Source: DASRRB01 sp036732755 (GTDB lineage: Bacteria > Planctomycetota > B15-G4 > SIAN01). From it: DNA of 64,000 nucleotides. Position 1 is the first letter of the stretch. Every line of letters begins with the position of its first letter. Below are positions 16,937 through 26,111 of this stretch, piece after piece. The translations under genes and the position numbers were made by a program. The notes beneath the pieces are model-generated. The model had not been told where the DNA came from and did no database searches. It was given only the letters and a program-made list of their open reading frames with translations. The stretch covers positions 1 through 64,000 of the forward strand of contig DAINBU010000001.1 of the NCBI GenBank assembly GCA_036732755.1, written 5' to 3'.

Positions 16937-18766
16937 CTACTGCAGGACGATCGTCACGCTCGTCGCGGTGAGCGTGTTGGTCAGGACGTCGTGGTCGCCG
17001 AACGCGACCACGTCGCGGACCGTTTCGATCCCGGCGAGCGCGGCGGCGAGCGCCGCGACATAGTCGTCGAAGAGGGGGAAGCTCTCGCTCGTGCCGGTGG
17101 CGAGGTGGACGAGCGTGAGAGTGAGGTCGCCGGCGGCGCCGACGATCTGCGGGTCGGGCGCGAGCGGGAGCGGCTGCTCGCCGCCGAGCTCCGTCTCGAG
17201 CGTCGCCTGCTCGTCGGTCCCCTCGACGCCGGTGATCGTGAAGGTGATCGCGGAGCTCGCGGCGACGGTCGCGACCGTGAAGCCGAGCGCCCGGTCGTGC
17301 AGGGTGAGGAGCGTCGGCGCGCCGGTCAGGTCGGCGAGCGCGACGGCGGTCGCGTCGTGGTTGGCGTCGTCGACGGCCGCGACGAAGGCGAAGACCCGCA
17401 GCGGCGTCCCGGTCCCGATCGTGAGCCCGTCGCCGAGCGTCCCGATGTCGATCGTGTAGGCGTGCGGATCGGTGGCGGGTGCGGTGCCGGCGTCGGCGAA
17501 GACGAAGACGGACGGATCGAGCGGTCCGATCTTCAGGATGTCGAGCGTGAGGATCGGCCCGATCGGGGCGTCGACCGCCAGCCCGGTGAAGGGCGTCGGG
17601 AGCTCGCGGAAGACCGAGCCGGTGGCCGTCGCGTCGAGCGTCGTGCCAGTGAGCGCGCCGAACGCCGTGATGTGCTGGCCGACGTTGACCGTGTCGAGCG
17701 TGCGCGGGATCACGTCGCCGGCGCGGATTACCTCCGCGCTGCCGAAGCTGCCGTTGATCGTGAAGGTCTGGTTGAACTGGAAGGTCGTGCCGGCGGCGTT
17801 GCGGCTCGAGCCGAACACGACGAAGGGGCCGTCGCTGCCCGGGATCAGCGGGCGGTCGAGCACGAAGCCGTCGACGATGTCCTCGCCGCCGTCGAAGGTG
17901 CCGCGTCCCGCCTCGACGTAGGCGATGGCGAGGAAGGCGGCGCCGGGCTCGAGCCCGCCGAGAGCGCGCATCGAGGTGCCGGTCGGCATGGCCGCGAGCG
18001 CCGCGACGCCCGCCGCCCCCGTGAACCCCACGCCGTCGATCTGGAAGACGGTGGCGTTGTCGAAGAGGAGGAGCGTCGTGCCGAGCGATTCGAGCGCGAG
18101 CGTCCCGAGCTCGATGGCGGAGAACATCGAGACCGGCGTGACCGTGATCGTGTGGCCGAACACGAGCAGCGGGCGCCCGTCGTCACGGTCGACGTGGGCC
18201 GTGACCGACGGCTCGAACGTGGCCGAGTTGGCGACGAGGTCGACGATCAGCGACTGGTCGAGGCCGACGTCGAAGTCGATCGAATGGTGGTTGAGCTTGA
18301 GAGCGGTCAGCGGCGCCGTCGACAGATCGAGCGTGATCGTGCGCGTGCCGGTGAGCGGCAGCCCCGCCGAGTCGAGGAGCGTCGCCGCGGTCGTCTTGCC
18401 CCTGAGGAAGCACTGCGACGTCGTGAAGTCGAGCGTGATCGAGGCGGCGTCGTAGACGGCGGGCGCGACCTCGCGCAGCTTCAGCACCTGCGAGACGTCG
18501 GAGAGCCCCGCGAGGTCGATGGTCGCCGGCGCGTCGAGCATGCTGACCGGGATGCCGCCCTGCGCCGTGATCGTGAGCGCGCTCACGACCACAGTGAGCG
18601 AGGTGACGTCGGAAGAGGGGGAGTCGCCGATCGAGGCGGTGACGACCGAGACCGGGTCGGTATGGCCGCCCGAGCTGCCGCCGCAGCCGGCTGCGGCGAG
18701 CAGCGCGGCGAACCCGGCAAAGCCGGCGAGCAGTCGGAACGAAACGACGGACGTACGACGGGCCAT
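16937..18766 (-). CDS. DUF4382-type lipoprotein
   Basis: The 609-residue product begins with a lipoprotein signal (FAALLAAAGCGG; Cys near residue 27) and a DUF4382-like domain from about 35 to 190, seen in V....GDSP..DV..L.V.V....I and in the ...TLDFTTSQCFL and FDVGLDQSL segments. The rest is beta-rich, with a DVGQ/NVGQ-type repeat (NVGQHITAFGALTGTTLDAT) suggesting several OB-like or beta-barrel units. DUF4382 proteins are surface lipoproteins of unknown function. GAGGAGGGAGG precedes the ATG at 18766. It is a paralogue of the gene at 18913-20763, but separate terminators suggest each has its own transcript. Confidence 0.9.
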   Translation of the reverse strand: MARRTSVVSFRLLAGFAGFAALLAAAGCGGSSGGHTDPVSVVTASIGDSPSSDVTSLTVVVSALTITAQGGIPVSMLDAPATIDLAGLSDVSQVLKLREVAPAVYDAASITLDFTTSQCFLRGKTTAATLLDSAGLPLTGTRTITLDLSTAPLTALKLNHHSIDFDVGLDQSLIVDLVANSATFEPSVTAHVDRDDGRPLLVFGHTITVTPVSMFSAIELGTLALESLGTTLLLFDNATVFQIDGVGFTGAAGVAALAAMPTGTSMRALGGLEPGAAFLAIAYVEAGRGTFDGGEDIVDGFVLDRPLIPGSDGPFVVFGSSRNAAGTTFQFNQTFTINGSFGSAEVIRAGDVIPRTLDTVNVGQHITAFGALTGTTLDATATGSVFRELPTPFTGLAVDAPIGPILTLDILKIGPLDPSVFVFADAGTAPATDPHAYTIDIGTLGDGLTIGTGTPLRVFAFVAAVDDANHDATAVALADLTGAPTLLTLHDRALGFTVATVAASSAITFTITGVEGTDEQATLETELGGEQPLPLAPDPQIVGAAGDLTLTLVHLATGTSESFPLFDDYVAALAAALAGIETVRDVVAFGDHDVLTNTLTATSVTIVLQ

Positions 18767-18840
18767 GCCTCCCTCCTCCGCGGGCAGGACGCCCGCGCTT
18801 CTCGCTCGTCCATCGTGAATCCGCCGCCGGTCCGAGCAGG

Positions 18841-18888
18841 AAAAAAATCGGGAGGCCGGCGCCGCCTCGGCGGGGTGCGGGCCTCCCG
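18841..18888 (-). terminator. Intrinsic terminator of the DUF4382 gene at 18913-20763
   Basis: On the minus strand CGGGAGGCC pairs perfectly with GGCCTCCCG (9 bp) around a 22-base GC-rich loop that can itself fold, and is followed one base later by seven T. It lies 24 bases beyond the stop codon. Confidence 0.85.
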
Positions 18889-18912
18889 GGAAATCCTGGG
18901 GGGCGCAGCCCG

Positions 18913-20763
18913 CTACTTCACGATCGCCGTGACCGTCGTCGCGCTGAGCGCGCTGCTGCCGACGTCGAAGGAGCCGGCCGCGACGAAGTTCTTCACGGTC
19001 GAGCCGCCCGTGAGCGCGGCCTCGAACGCCGTCACGAAGGTGCCGTACGTCGGGAACGCCTTCACCGTACCGGCCGTCGCGTCCTGGAGGCAGTAGAAGA
19101 CCGCGCTCGCGCCCGGACCGACGTTGACGGTCGACGGGTCGGGCAGGTTCACGAAACCGAGCAGCCCGAGGTCGAGCGCGGCGCGCTCGTCGGTGCCGGG
19201 CGTGCCGGTCACCGTGAACACGATCTGCGCGCCGTTCACCTGCGTGTCGAGCGTCATGCCGAGGTCGCGGTCGCGCAACGACAGCAGGCGCGAGGTGTCG
19301 GAGAGCTTCGCGAGCGTGAGCGCGGTGGCGTCGAAACTGGCCTCGTCCACGTTCGAGAAGTAGACGTCCATCCGGACTGGATCGCCGAGCCCGATGCCGA
19401 GGCTGTTGCCGAGCGAGCCGACGTTGACGTCGAAGAAGTTGGCGTCGCGTGCGACCGAGTTGTCGGCGCCCCACGCGAAGGGCGTCGAGACCGTCACCAC
19501 TCCGATCTCTTCGACACGGGCGAGCGGAGCGGCGACGACCAGGTCGACCTGGAGATTGCCCCCGCTCGGCGCCGAGTTGGCGAAGGCGAAGAGGGAGGTC
19601 GGCTCGGCGCGCACGATCGCCGTGGTGGCCGTCGCGTCCATGATGGTGCCGGTCAGCGTCCCGAACACCTGCACGCGCTGGCCGATGTTGAGCGAATCGA
19701 GCGTGAAGAACGTGGACGACGACGTGTCGCGCACCACGCGCGTCCCGACGCCCGCGCCGCCCGGCTTCATCGTCACCTGGAAGTCGGTGTTGAACAGCTC
19801 CGTCGAGTGGTCGAAACTGCTGCTGCGGCCGTGCACCGTGAACAGCTTGTTGGGACCCGAGTCGCCGCGATCGACGATCACGCCCTCGATCAGCGCCTGC
19901 CCGCCGTTCCACGTCCCGGTCCCGACCTCGACGTAGGCGATCGTGCTCGTGCCGTTCGCCGGGTTCACCGCGACGAAGGCCTGGACCCACTTCCCCACCT
20001 TTGCTGGGAGCAGTTGCACGCCGGTGTTGCCGACCGCCGGCACGCCGTCGACCTGGAAGATCGTCGAGTTGCTGAATTGGAGGCCCGCCGCGCCGAGAAA
20101 GAACTTCGAGGGCGTCTGGAGATCCATGGTGGCAAAGCCGCCGACGACGTCGACGCCGGTGAGCTCGCCCATGGCGACGTTCACGTGCGCGTCGGTCCGG
20201 TTGGTCCGGATCACGACCGCGGGGGCGACGCTCACCGAGTTGGCGATCGGGTCGATCGTGAGCGCCTGGTCGAGATCGAAGTCGAGCTCGAACTCGTAGC
20301 GACCGCCGTCCGAGACGAGGATCGGCGTCGCGGAGAGGTCGATCGGGAGCGTGACGGTGCCCGCGAGCGGCGCGCCGTCGTCGTCGAGCAGCGTCGCTTC
20401 CGTCGTCTGGTCGACCAGGAAGCAGCTCGAGTTCGTGAAGTCGAAGGTGATGCTCGCGGAGGTGTAGTGGCCGCCGTTGATCGCCTGGATCGAGAGCACC
20501 TGCGAGAAGCGGGTGAGCGTCGCGAGGTCGACCGTGATGGCGTGCTGGAGGCCATCCACCACGCTTGCCTCGGTGCTGGTGAGCGTGATGGCGGTGATGT
20601 CGACGGTGAAGCGCGAGACGTCGTGCGCGGGCGAATCCGTGAGCGTGACCGTCAGCGAGCCGACGCCGCCGGTGCTGTCGGAGCCTCCGCCGCCGCCGCA
20701 GCCGGCGAGGAGCAGGGAGATGGAGAGGAGCGACGCGAAAACTGGATTGGAACCGCGGGACAT
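18913..20763 (-). CDS. DUF4382-type lipoprotein
   Basis: The 616-residue protein opens with a lipoprotein signal (LSISLLLAGCGGGGG) and a DUF4382-like domain (SLTVTLTDSPAHDVSRFTVD, then ITFDFTNSSCFL and FELDFDLDQALTID). The following 400 residues are beta-rich and include NIGQRVQVFGTLTGTIMDAT, matching the paralogue at 16937-18766. The mature N-terminus is a Gly/Ser linker. It is likely anchored in the outer or inner membrane facing outwards. It starts 228 bases from the divergent NDH-2-like gene, and that gap should hold promoters for both, though none stands out. Confidence 0.9.
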   Translation of the reverse strand: MSRGSNPVFASLLSISLLLAGCGGGGGSDSTGGVGSLTVTLTDSPAHDVSRFTVDITAITLTSTEASVVDGLQHAITVDLATLTRFSQVLSIQAINGGHYTSASITFDFTNSSCFLVDQTTEATLLDDDGAPLAGTVTLPIDLSATPILVSDGGRYEFELDFDLDQALTIDPIANSVSVAPAVVIRTNRTDAHVNVAMGELTGVDVVGGFATMDLQTPSKFFLGAAGLQFSNSTIFQVDGVPAVGNTGVQLLPAKVGKWVQAFVAVNPANGTSTIAYVEVGTGTWNGGQALIEGVIVDRGDSGPNKLFTVHGRSSSFDHSTELFNTDFQVTMKPGGAGVGTRVVRDTSSSTFFTLDSLNIGQRVQVFGTLTGTIMDATATTAIVRAEPTSLFAFANSAPSGGNLQVDLVVAAPLARVEEIGVVTVSTPFAWGADNSVARDANFFDVNVGSLGNSLGIGLGDPVRMDVYFSNVDEASFDATALTLAKLSDTSRLLSLRDRDLGMTLDTQVNGAQIVFTVTGTPGTDERAALDLGLLGFVNLPDPSTVNVGPGASAVFYCLQDATAGTVKAFPTYGTFVTAFEAALTGGSTVKNFVAAGSFDVGSSALSATTVTAIVK

Positions 20764-20991
20764 GAGGTACCTCGAGGGAAAGTTCGACGCTGCGGCGGCC
20801 GGATCGGACGGCTGGACTTCGCAGGCGATGCTTCTGCTTCACGAATCGGGGGGCGAACAAAGTAGCGGTAGGGCGGCGGAGGCGGGAGGTATCCGTCCGT
20901 TTCCGCCGTGCGATTCCGCGCGCGGGTTGCTCTCGGCCGCCGATTGATCCAATGTGCTCCGGTCTGCGCCTGCGGACGGCAGGGGGCGAAG

Positions 20992-22635
20992 ATGGAAGGT
21001 GCGACCGGCCAGCGCGTGCAGGTGGTGATCCTGGGGGGCGGCTTCGCCGGCATCGGCGCCGCGCTCGAGTTCGGGAAGCTCCTGAGGCGCCTCGGCGCGA
21101 CCGGGATCGACGTCCACCTGGTCAGCGACGAGAACTACTGCGTTTTCCAGCCGATGCTGCCCGAGGTGGTGGCGGGCGGGATCGAGCCGACGCACATCGT
21201 CAATCCGGTGCGCCAGCTCTGCGCCGGGATGATCTTCCACTGTGCTCGTGTCGAAGCGATCGACGCGAAGGCGAAGTCGGTGCGGCTGATCGGCGCCGAC
21301 GGGCGGCGCGAGCTGACCCTGCCCTACGACCACCTCGTGCTCGCGCTCGGGCAGATCGTCGACCTCTCGCGCGTGCCGGGGATGAGCCAGCACGCGCTCC
21401 CGATCAAGACGCTCGGCGACGCGTTCCACCTGCGCAACCAGGTGCTCTCCCGCCTGGAACAGGCCGATCTCGAGCCGGACGAGGCGCGCCGCAAGCACCT
21501 GCTCACCTTCGTCACGGTGGGCGGCGGCTTCAGCGGCGTCGAGACGGCGGCCGAGATCCACGACCTGATCCGGCGCGTGCTGCCCTTCTATCCCAACGCG
21601 CAGCGCACCGGCCACCGCATGATCCTCGTGCACTCGCGCGAGCGCATCCTGAACGAGCTGCCGGCGTCGCTCGGCGACTTCGCGCAGCGCACGCTCGCCG
21701 GGCGCGGCGTCGAGATCCTCACCAACTTGAAGAGCGTCGAGGCGACCGCCGACGGCGTGAAGCTCTCCGACCAGCGCTTCGTCGGCTGCGGCACGCTGAT
21801 CTGCACCATCGGCAACGCGCCCCACCCGCTGATCGCGAACGGCGAGTTTCCGCAGGAGGGCGGGCGCGTCGTCACTGACGACTGCATGCGCGTGAAGGGG
21901 ACGAGCGACGTCTGGGCGATGGGCGACATGGCGGCGGTGCCCGACCGCGTGACCGGCGCGACCTGCCCGCCGACCGCGCAGTACGCGATCCGCCAGGGGC
22001 GCGCGCTCGCGCGCAACGTCCTCGCCGCGATCCGCGGCGGCGCGCCGCAGCCGTTCCAATTCAAGTGCCTCGGCCAGCTCGCCGTCGTCGGCCACCACTG
22101 CGGCGTCGCGCAGGTGTTCGGGTGGAAGTTCTCCGGCGTGATCGCCTGGATGATGTGGCGCGCCGTTTACTGGTCGAAGCTGCCGAGCTTCGTCAGCAAG
22201 GTGCGCGTCGGACTGGACTGGGCGCTCGACCTGATTTTCCCGCGGGACTTGACCAAGTTCGAGACGCGCCGCACCGAGGCGCTCGCGGTGGCGCACTTCC
22301 GGCCGGGTGATCCGATCATCACGCAGGGCGAGCGCGGCGACTCCTTCTACGTCATCCAGCGCGGCCGCGTGGAGATCGTGCGCACGGATGGCGCGGCGGG
22401 CGCCGAGACGAAGCTCGGCGAGAAGGGTCCCGGCGAGAGGTTTGGCGAGGCCGCGCTGCTGCACGACGCGCCGAGAAACGCAACGGTGCGCGCGCTGACG
22501 GCCGTCGACGTCCTCGCCGTCTCGCGGGGCGACTTCAAGAAGCTCGTCGCCAGCTACGGTGCCGTGCGCGAGCAGGTCGAGCGCGACGTCGCGAAGCACG
22601 CGGCGGGCGCCGCGGCGACGCCTTCCGGCTCCTGA
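20992..22635 (+). CDS. NDH-2-like NAD(P)/FAD oxidoreductase with C-terminal cyclic-nucleotide domain
   Basis: The 547-residue product has the FAD motif VVILGGGFAGIGA at the N-terminus, NAD motif VTVGGGFSGVETAAE, and WAMGDMAAVP, matching type II NADH dehydrogenases, which pass electrons from NADH to quinone at the membrane without pumping protons. PPTAQYAIRQG is the usual quinone-site region. About residues 425-530 form a cyclic-nucleotide-binding domain with FGEAALLHDAPRNATVRA, retaining the Glu and Arg that contact cyclic nucleotides. The start at 20992 is chosen because AGGGGG lies just upstream; an in-frame extension to 20908 has no such site. Regulation of respiration by a nucleotide or by the domain's fold is inferred. 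Confidence 0.92.
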   Translation: MEGATGQRVQVVILGGGFAGIGAALEFGKLLRRLGATGIDVHLVSDENYCVFQPMLPEVVAGGIEPTHIVNPVRQLCAGMIFHCARVEAIDAKAKSVRLIGADGRRELTLPYDHLVLALGQIVDLSRVPGMSQHALPIKTLGDAFHLRNQVLSRLEQADLEPDEARRKHLLTFVTVGGGFSGVETAAEIHDLIRRVLPFYPNAQRTGHRMILVHSRERILNELPASLGDFAQRTLAGRGVEILTNLKSVEATADGVKLSDQRFVGCGTLICTIGNAPHPLIANGEFPQEGGRVVTDDCMRVKGTSDVWAMGDMAAVPDRVTGATCPPTAQYAIRQGRALARNVLAAIRGGAPQPFQFKCLGQLAVVGHHCGVAQVFGWKFSGVIAWMMWRAVYWSKLPSFVSKVRVGLDWALDLIFPRDLTKFETRRTEALAVAHFRPGDPIITQGERGDSFYVIQRGRVEIVRTDGAAGAETKLGEKGPGERFGEAALLHDAPRNATVRALTAVDVLAVSRGDFKKLVASYGAVREQVERDVAKHAAGAAATPSGS

Positions 22636-22678
22636 CGAGCGACGCGTCTGCGCCATCGCCCGCGTCTGCGCGCCGGGG

Positions 22679-24343
22679 TCAGTGGCCGAGGATGAGTTCA
22701 AGTCCTCGGGTGAAGGAGACGCCCTTCGCGGCGCCTGGATCGAGTTCGAGTGTCTGCAGGTCGATCGTGAAGCCGCAGAGCGCGGGGTTGTTCGGGAGGG
22801 TGCTGGAGATCGTCGTGCCGTTGGCGGGGAGCGCGAGTACCGACGTGATCACGGGATCGACGAGCAGGTCGCCTCCCAACGGAGTGGCAACGTCGATGCG
22901 TTGGAAACCGAGGAACAGCAGGCCGATCGTGGAAGCGCCGCAGGAATTCGCAAGGTCGAGCGTGAGCGTCGAGCCAAGAATCGGGTCAGCCTGCGCGGTG
23001 AAGCCGGGGACGCCTGACGTTCCGGGAAAGCCGGTTCCGTACTCGACCCAGAGCGCGTCGCAGCGGTCGTGAACGAAAACGTCTCCGCAATTGTTGGTGT
23101 CGTTCGCGACGAGGTTCGTCGAACCACCGAAGAACACGACGCTCTCTCCATTGCCCGAGATCGCCACACCGCCGGAGCCCTGATTGGCTTCGGTTCCCGC
23201 GGAATCGACCGAGGCGCGCTCGAGCGTTCCCGCGGTGCGATCGCGCACGAACACATCCTCCGCGTTGTTCGTGTCGTTCGACACGAGATCCGAGGCGTGG
23301 CTCACGAAGGCGACGAAGCGTCCGTCCGCAGAGACTGCGGCCTGGGCGCGACTTTCGTCATTCCCCGTCGCGCCCGAGGAGTTCAGGCTCATGCACTCAG
23401 TTGCGCCCGAAGCACGATCGTGCACGAAGACGTCGCGGAGGGAATTGCTGTCGTTGGTGGTGAGGTTCGTCGCCGAACTCTCGAAGGAGACGACCAGTCC
23501 GTCCGCCGAGATCGTGGGATAGTTCGAGATGCCGTTCGCCTCGGCGCCGCTCGAATCGATGCTGACTCGTTCGGTGACGCCGCTCGAACGGTCGTGCACG
23601 AAAACGTCGTCGACGTGGTTCGTATCGCTCGCGATCAAATTGGTCGACTCGCTGAAGAACGCGACGATCGTCCCGTCTGCGGACAGCGCGGGCCAGGCCG
23701 ACCCGTAGTTGCCCTGAATTCCGAGAGAATCGACGCTCACGAGTTCGGTGACGCCGAGTTGGCGATCGCGGACGAATACGTCGTAGGTGTTGTTCGTGTC
23801 ACTTGATACGAGATCCGAGGCAAGGCTGTCGAACGCCACGTAGCGACCGTCCGCTGAGATCGACGATGCGAAGCTCGGCCCGTTCGCGGAACCGCCCGAT
23901 TGGTTCAAGCTGATCAGTTCGGTCGTTCCCGTGGCGCGGTCGTGGACGAAGATGTCACCTGTGCCGTTCGTGTCGCCGACGACCAGATTGTTCGCCCAGC
24001 TGAAGAAGGCGACGAAGCGTCCGTCGGCGGAGATGGGCCCGGAATAGCTGTCGTTGTCCGCCTCAACGCCGTTCGAATCGACGCTGACTCTCTCGGTCGA
24101 TCGTGCGAGGCGATCATGGACGAAGACGTCCTCGCGGCCGTTCCAGTCTTTCGTCACGAGATTGTCCGCGTAACTCTGGAAGACGACGAATCGGCCGTCC
24201 GCGGAAATCTGCCAGCCGTAGCTGTTTCCCCTCCCTTGCGCGCCGTTCGAGTTCTTGCTCACCCGCACGGTCTGCTGCGGAACCGCCGAGCCGCAAGCGA
24301 ACAGGATGCAGCCGATCGTCAGGCAGCCGCGCGTTACGACCAT
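22679..24343 (-). CDS. Exported PD40/TolB-like beta-propeller protein
   Basis: The 554-residue product has a short signal peptide (CLTIGCILFACGSAVPQQ) and about eight very regular blades of the form ISADGRFVAF.S.A.NLV..DTN...D.FVHDR..G.TE.VS. The C-terminal 115 residues are the beta module ending LELDPGAAKGVSFTRGLEL. The start ATG 24343 follows GAGGAG with good spacing. It is closest to the PD40 genes at the window start but stands alone here. The sigma-54 activator gene stops 26 bases upstream on the same strand, so the two may be co-transcribed. The blade regularity suggests recent internal duplication. Confidence 0.93.
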   Translation of the reverse strand: MVVTRGCLTIGCILFACGSAVPQQTVRVSKNSNGAQGRGNSYGWQISADGRFVVFQSYADNLVTKDWNGREDVFVHDRLARSTERVSVDSNGVEADNDSYSGPISADGRFVAFFSWANNLVVGDTNGTGDIFVHDRATGTTELISLNQSGGSANGPSFASSISADGRYVAFDSLASDLVSSDTNNTYDVFVRDRQLGVTELVSVDSLGIQGNYGSAWPALSADGTIVAFFSESTNLIASDTNHVDDVFVHDRSSGVTERVSIDSSGAEANGISNYPTISADGLVVSFESSATNLTTNDSNSLRDVFVHDRASGATECMSLNSSGATGNDESRAQAAVSADGRFVAFVSHASDLVSNDTNNAEDVFVRDRTAGTLERASVDSAGTEANQGSGGVAISGNGESVVFFGGSTNLVANDTNNCGDVFVHDRCDALWVEYGTGFPGTSGVPGFTAQADPILGSTLTLDLANSCGASTIGLLFLGFQRIDVATPLGGDLLVDPVITSVLALPANGTTISSTLPNNPALCGFTIDLQTLELDPGAAKGVSFTRGLELILGH

Positions 24344-24369
24344 CTCGGAACTCCTCGCTTCGCCCTTGA

Positions 24370-25974
24370 TCACCCCGCTCCGCCGCGCTTCCGGAATTCG
24401 CGCGCGCCGGCGATCCCGAGCTTGCTCATCCGGCTGCGCAGCGTGCTCGGCGGGAGGCCGAGGCGCTCGGCGGCGCCGCCCGTGCCGTAGACGCGGCCGC
24501 CGGTGCGCTCGAGCATCTGCTCGATGTGGCGGCGCTCCATCTCCTCGAGCGAGCGGTCGCCCTCTTCTCGACTCGCCGCCGGCGGCGGCGCGCCGAGCAG
24601 GAGCAGGTCGACGCCGATCTCGTCGCCGCGCGCGAGGATCGTCGCGCGCTCGAGGACGTTCCGGAGCTCGCGCACGTTGCCGGGCCACGGCGCGAGCTCG
24701 AGCGCGCGGCGCGCCTCAGGTGACAAGCGCCACGGCGCGCGGCCGGCGAGGCGCGCCAGCTCGGCGAGGTGGAGGTCGGCGAGCGCGACGACGTCCGCGC
24801 GCCGCTCGCGCAGCGGCGGCACGTCGATCGGGAAGACGGCGAGCCGCCAGTAGAGGTCTTCGCGGAAGCGCTTCTGCTTCACCGCTGATGCAAGATCGGC
24901 GTTGGTCGCCGCGACGACGCGCACGTCGACCTTCACGGTGCGGTCGCTGCCGACCGGCTCGAAGCAGCCCTCCTGCAGCGCGCGCAGCAGCTTCGGCTGG
25001 AGGTCGAGCGGCAGCTCGCCGATCTCGTCGAGGAAGAGCGTCCCGCCGTTGGCGGCCTGGAAGCGGCCGAGCCGGTCGGCGGTCGCGCCGGTGAAGGCGC
25101 CCTTCACGTGGCCGAAGAGCTCGCTCTCCACGACGCCGGCGGGGAGCACCGCGCAGTTGAGGCTCACCAGCGGCCGGCCGGAGCGCGGCGACCATTCATG
25201 GAGCGCACGCGCCAGCAGCTCCTTGCCGGTCCCCGTCTCGCCGCGGATCAGCACCGGCGTCGCGGCGGCCGCGACGCGGCGGGCAATTGCAACGACGCGG
25301 CGCATCGCCTCGCTCGGGCACGCCTCGAGATGCGCGCCCGCGCCGGTGGCGCCGTGGACCTGCTCGCGCAGGAGGCGGTTGTTCTCGAGGAGCTGCGAGC
25401 GCAGCCGCGTGAGCGCGGCGGTCTGCTCGCCGAAGCTCATCGCCACCGCGAGGAGGCGGCCGAAGACCTCGGCGAGCTGCACGAGGTCGGACGGGTACAC
25501 GCCGCAGCGCGTGCGGTCGAACGTCACCACGCCGAGCGCGCCGCCCGGACCCTGCAGCGGCACGACCATGCAATGGTGGCCGTGCGGGAGGTCGAGGACG
25601 CCGTCGTAGGGATCGCCGTCGCCGTCCGCGTGGTCGTGCTCCTCGAACGCGACGGCGTGGCCCTGCGCGAGCGCCGCCTTCAAGCTCGGGAAGTCGGCGA
25701 GCTTCAGCTTGTGGCGGCGCACCCGCTCGCTGTCGAGCGGACCGCGCGCGACGCGGACGCGCAGCTCGTCGCCCACCAGCTCGAGGATCGCCGCGAGGTC
25801 GAACGGCACGAGCTGTCCGAACGCCTCGAGCGAGTCGCCGAGCAGCGCGTCGACGCGCTCGATCGAGGTGCCGAGCTCGAGCGCCTGCGCGAGTCCCGCG
25901 GTGAGGTCCTCGATGGGGCGCGGCGGCGCGTCCTCGTCGGAACCGCGATCGTTCGTGGTACGGGATCGCGACAT
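24370..25974 (-). CDS. Sigma-54-dependent transcriptional activator (GAF-AAA+-Fis)
   Basis: The 534-residue protein has a GAF-like sensor at about 20-190, an AAA+ domain with Walker A (GETGTGKE), the sigma-54 contact loop GAFTGA and Walker B (GGTLFLDEIGEL). Arg fingers follow in the LRERRADV region, then a C-terminal Fis-type helix-turn-helix (MERRHIEQMLERTGGRVYG, then AAERLGLPPSTLRSRMSK). It activates sigma-54 promoters in response to a ligand bound by the GAF domain, as in the FhlA/NorR group; the ligand is unknown. There is no receiver domain. It is divergent from the di-haem cytochrome gene (137 bases between starts), a plausible but unproven target. Confidence 0.94.
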   Translation of the reverse strand: MSRSRTTNDRGSDEDAPPRPIEDLTAGLAQALELGTSIERVDALLGDSLEAFGQLVPFDLAAILELVGDELRVRVARGPLDSERVRRHKLKLADFPSLKAALAQGHAVAFEEHDHADGDGDPYDGVLDLPHGHHCMVVPLQGPGGALGVVTFDRTRCGVYPSDLVQLAEVFGRLLAVAMSFGEQTAALTRLRSQLLENNRLLREQVHGATGAGAHLEACPSEAMRRVVAIARRVAAAATPVLIRGETGTGKELLARALHEWSPRSGRPLVSLNCAVLPAGVVESELFGHVKGAFTGATADRLGRFQAANGGTLFLDEIGELPLDLQPKLLRALQEGCFEPVGSDRTVKVDVRVVAATNADLASAVKQKRFREDLYWRLAVFPIDVPPLRERRADVVALADLHLAELARLAGRAPWRLSPEARRALELAPWPGNVRELRNVLERATILARGDEIGVDLLLLGAPPPAASREEGDRSLEEMERRHIEQMLERTGGRVYGTGGAAERLGLPPSTLRSRMSKLGIAGAREFRKRGGAG

Positions 25975-26111
25975 GTCGCGGAATCCTAGTCGTTCCCGCC
26001 GTCCTGTCGGGGTGGATGCGGCGGTACGGGCTTCGCCAATGGCGCCATCGTCGCCGCCCTCGCCGCCGCGCCCGCGGTGCGCCGTCTCGCCGAAGCCACG
26101 GAGGATCCCCG

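Noticed and set aside
26040..26054. A possible sigma-54 promoter (TGGCGCCATCGTCGCC, with GG and GC ten bases apart) before the di-haem cytochrome gene.
   Set aside because: The match beyond GG-N10-GC is weak and this spacing occurs often by chance in such GC-rich DNA. It needs a mapped transcription start.
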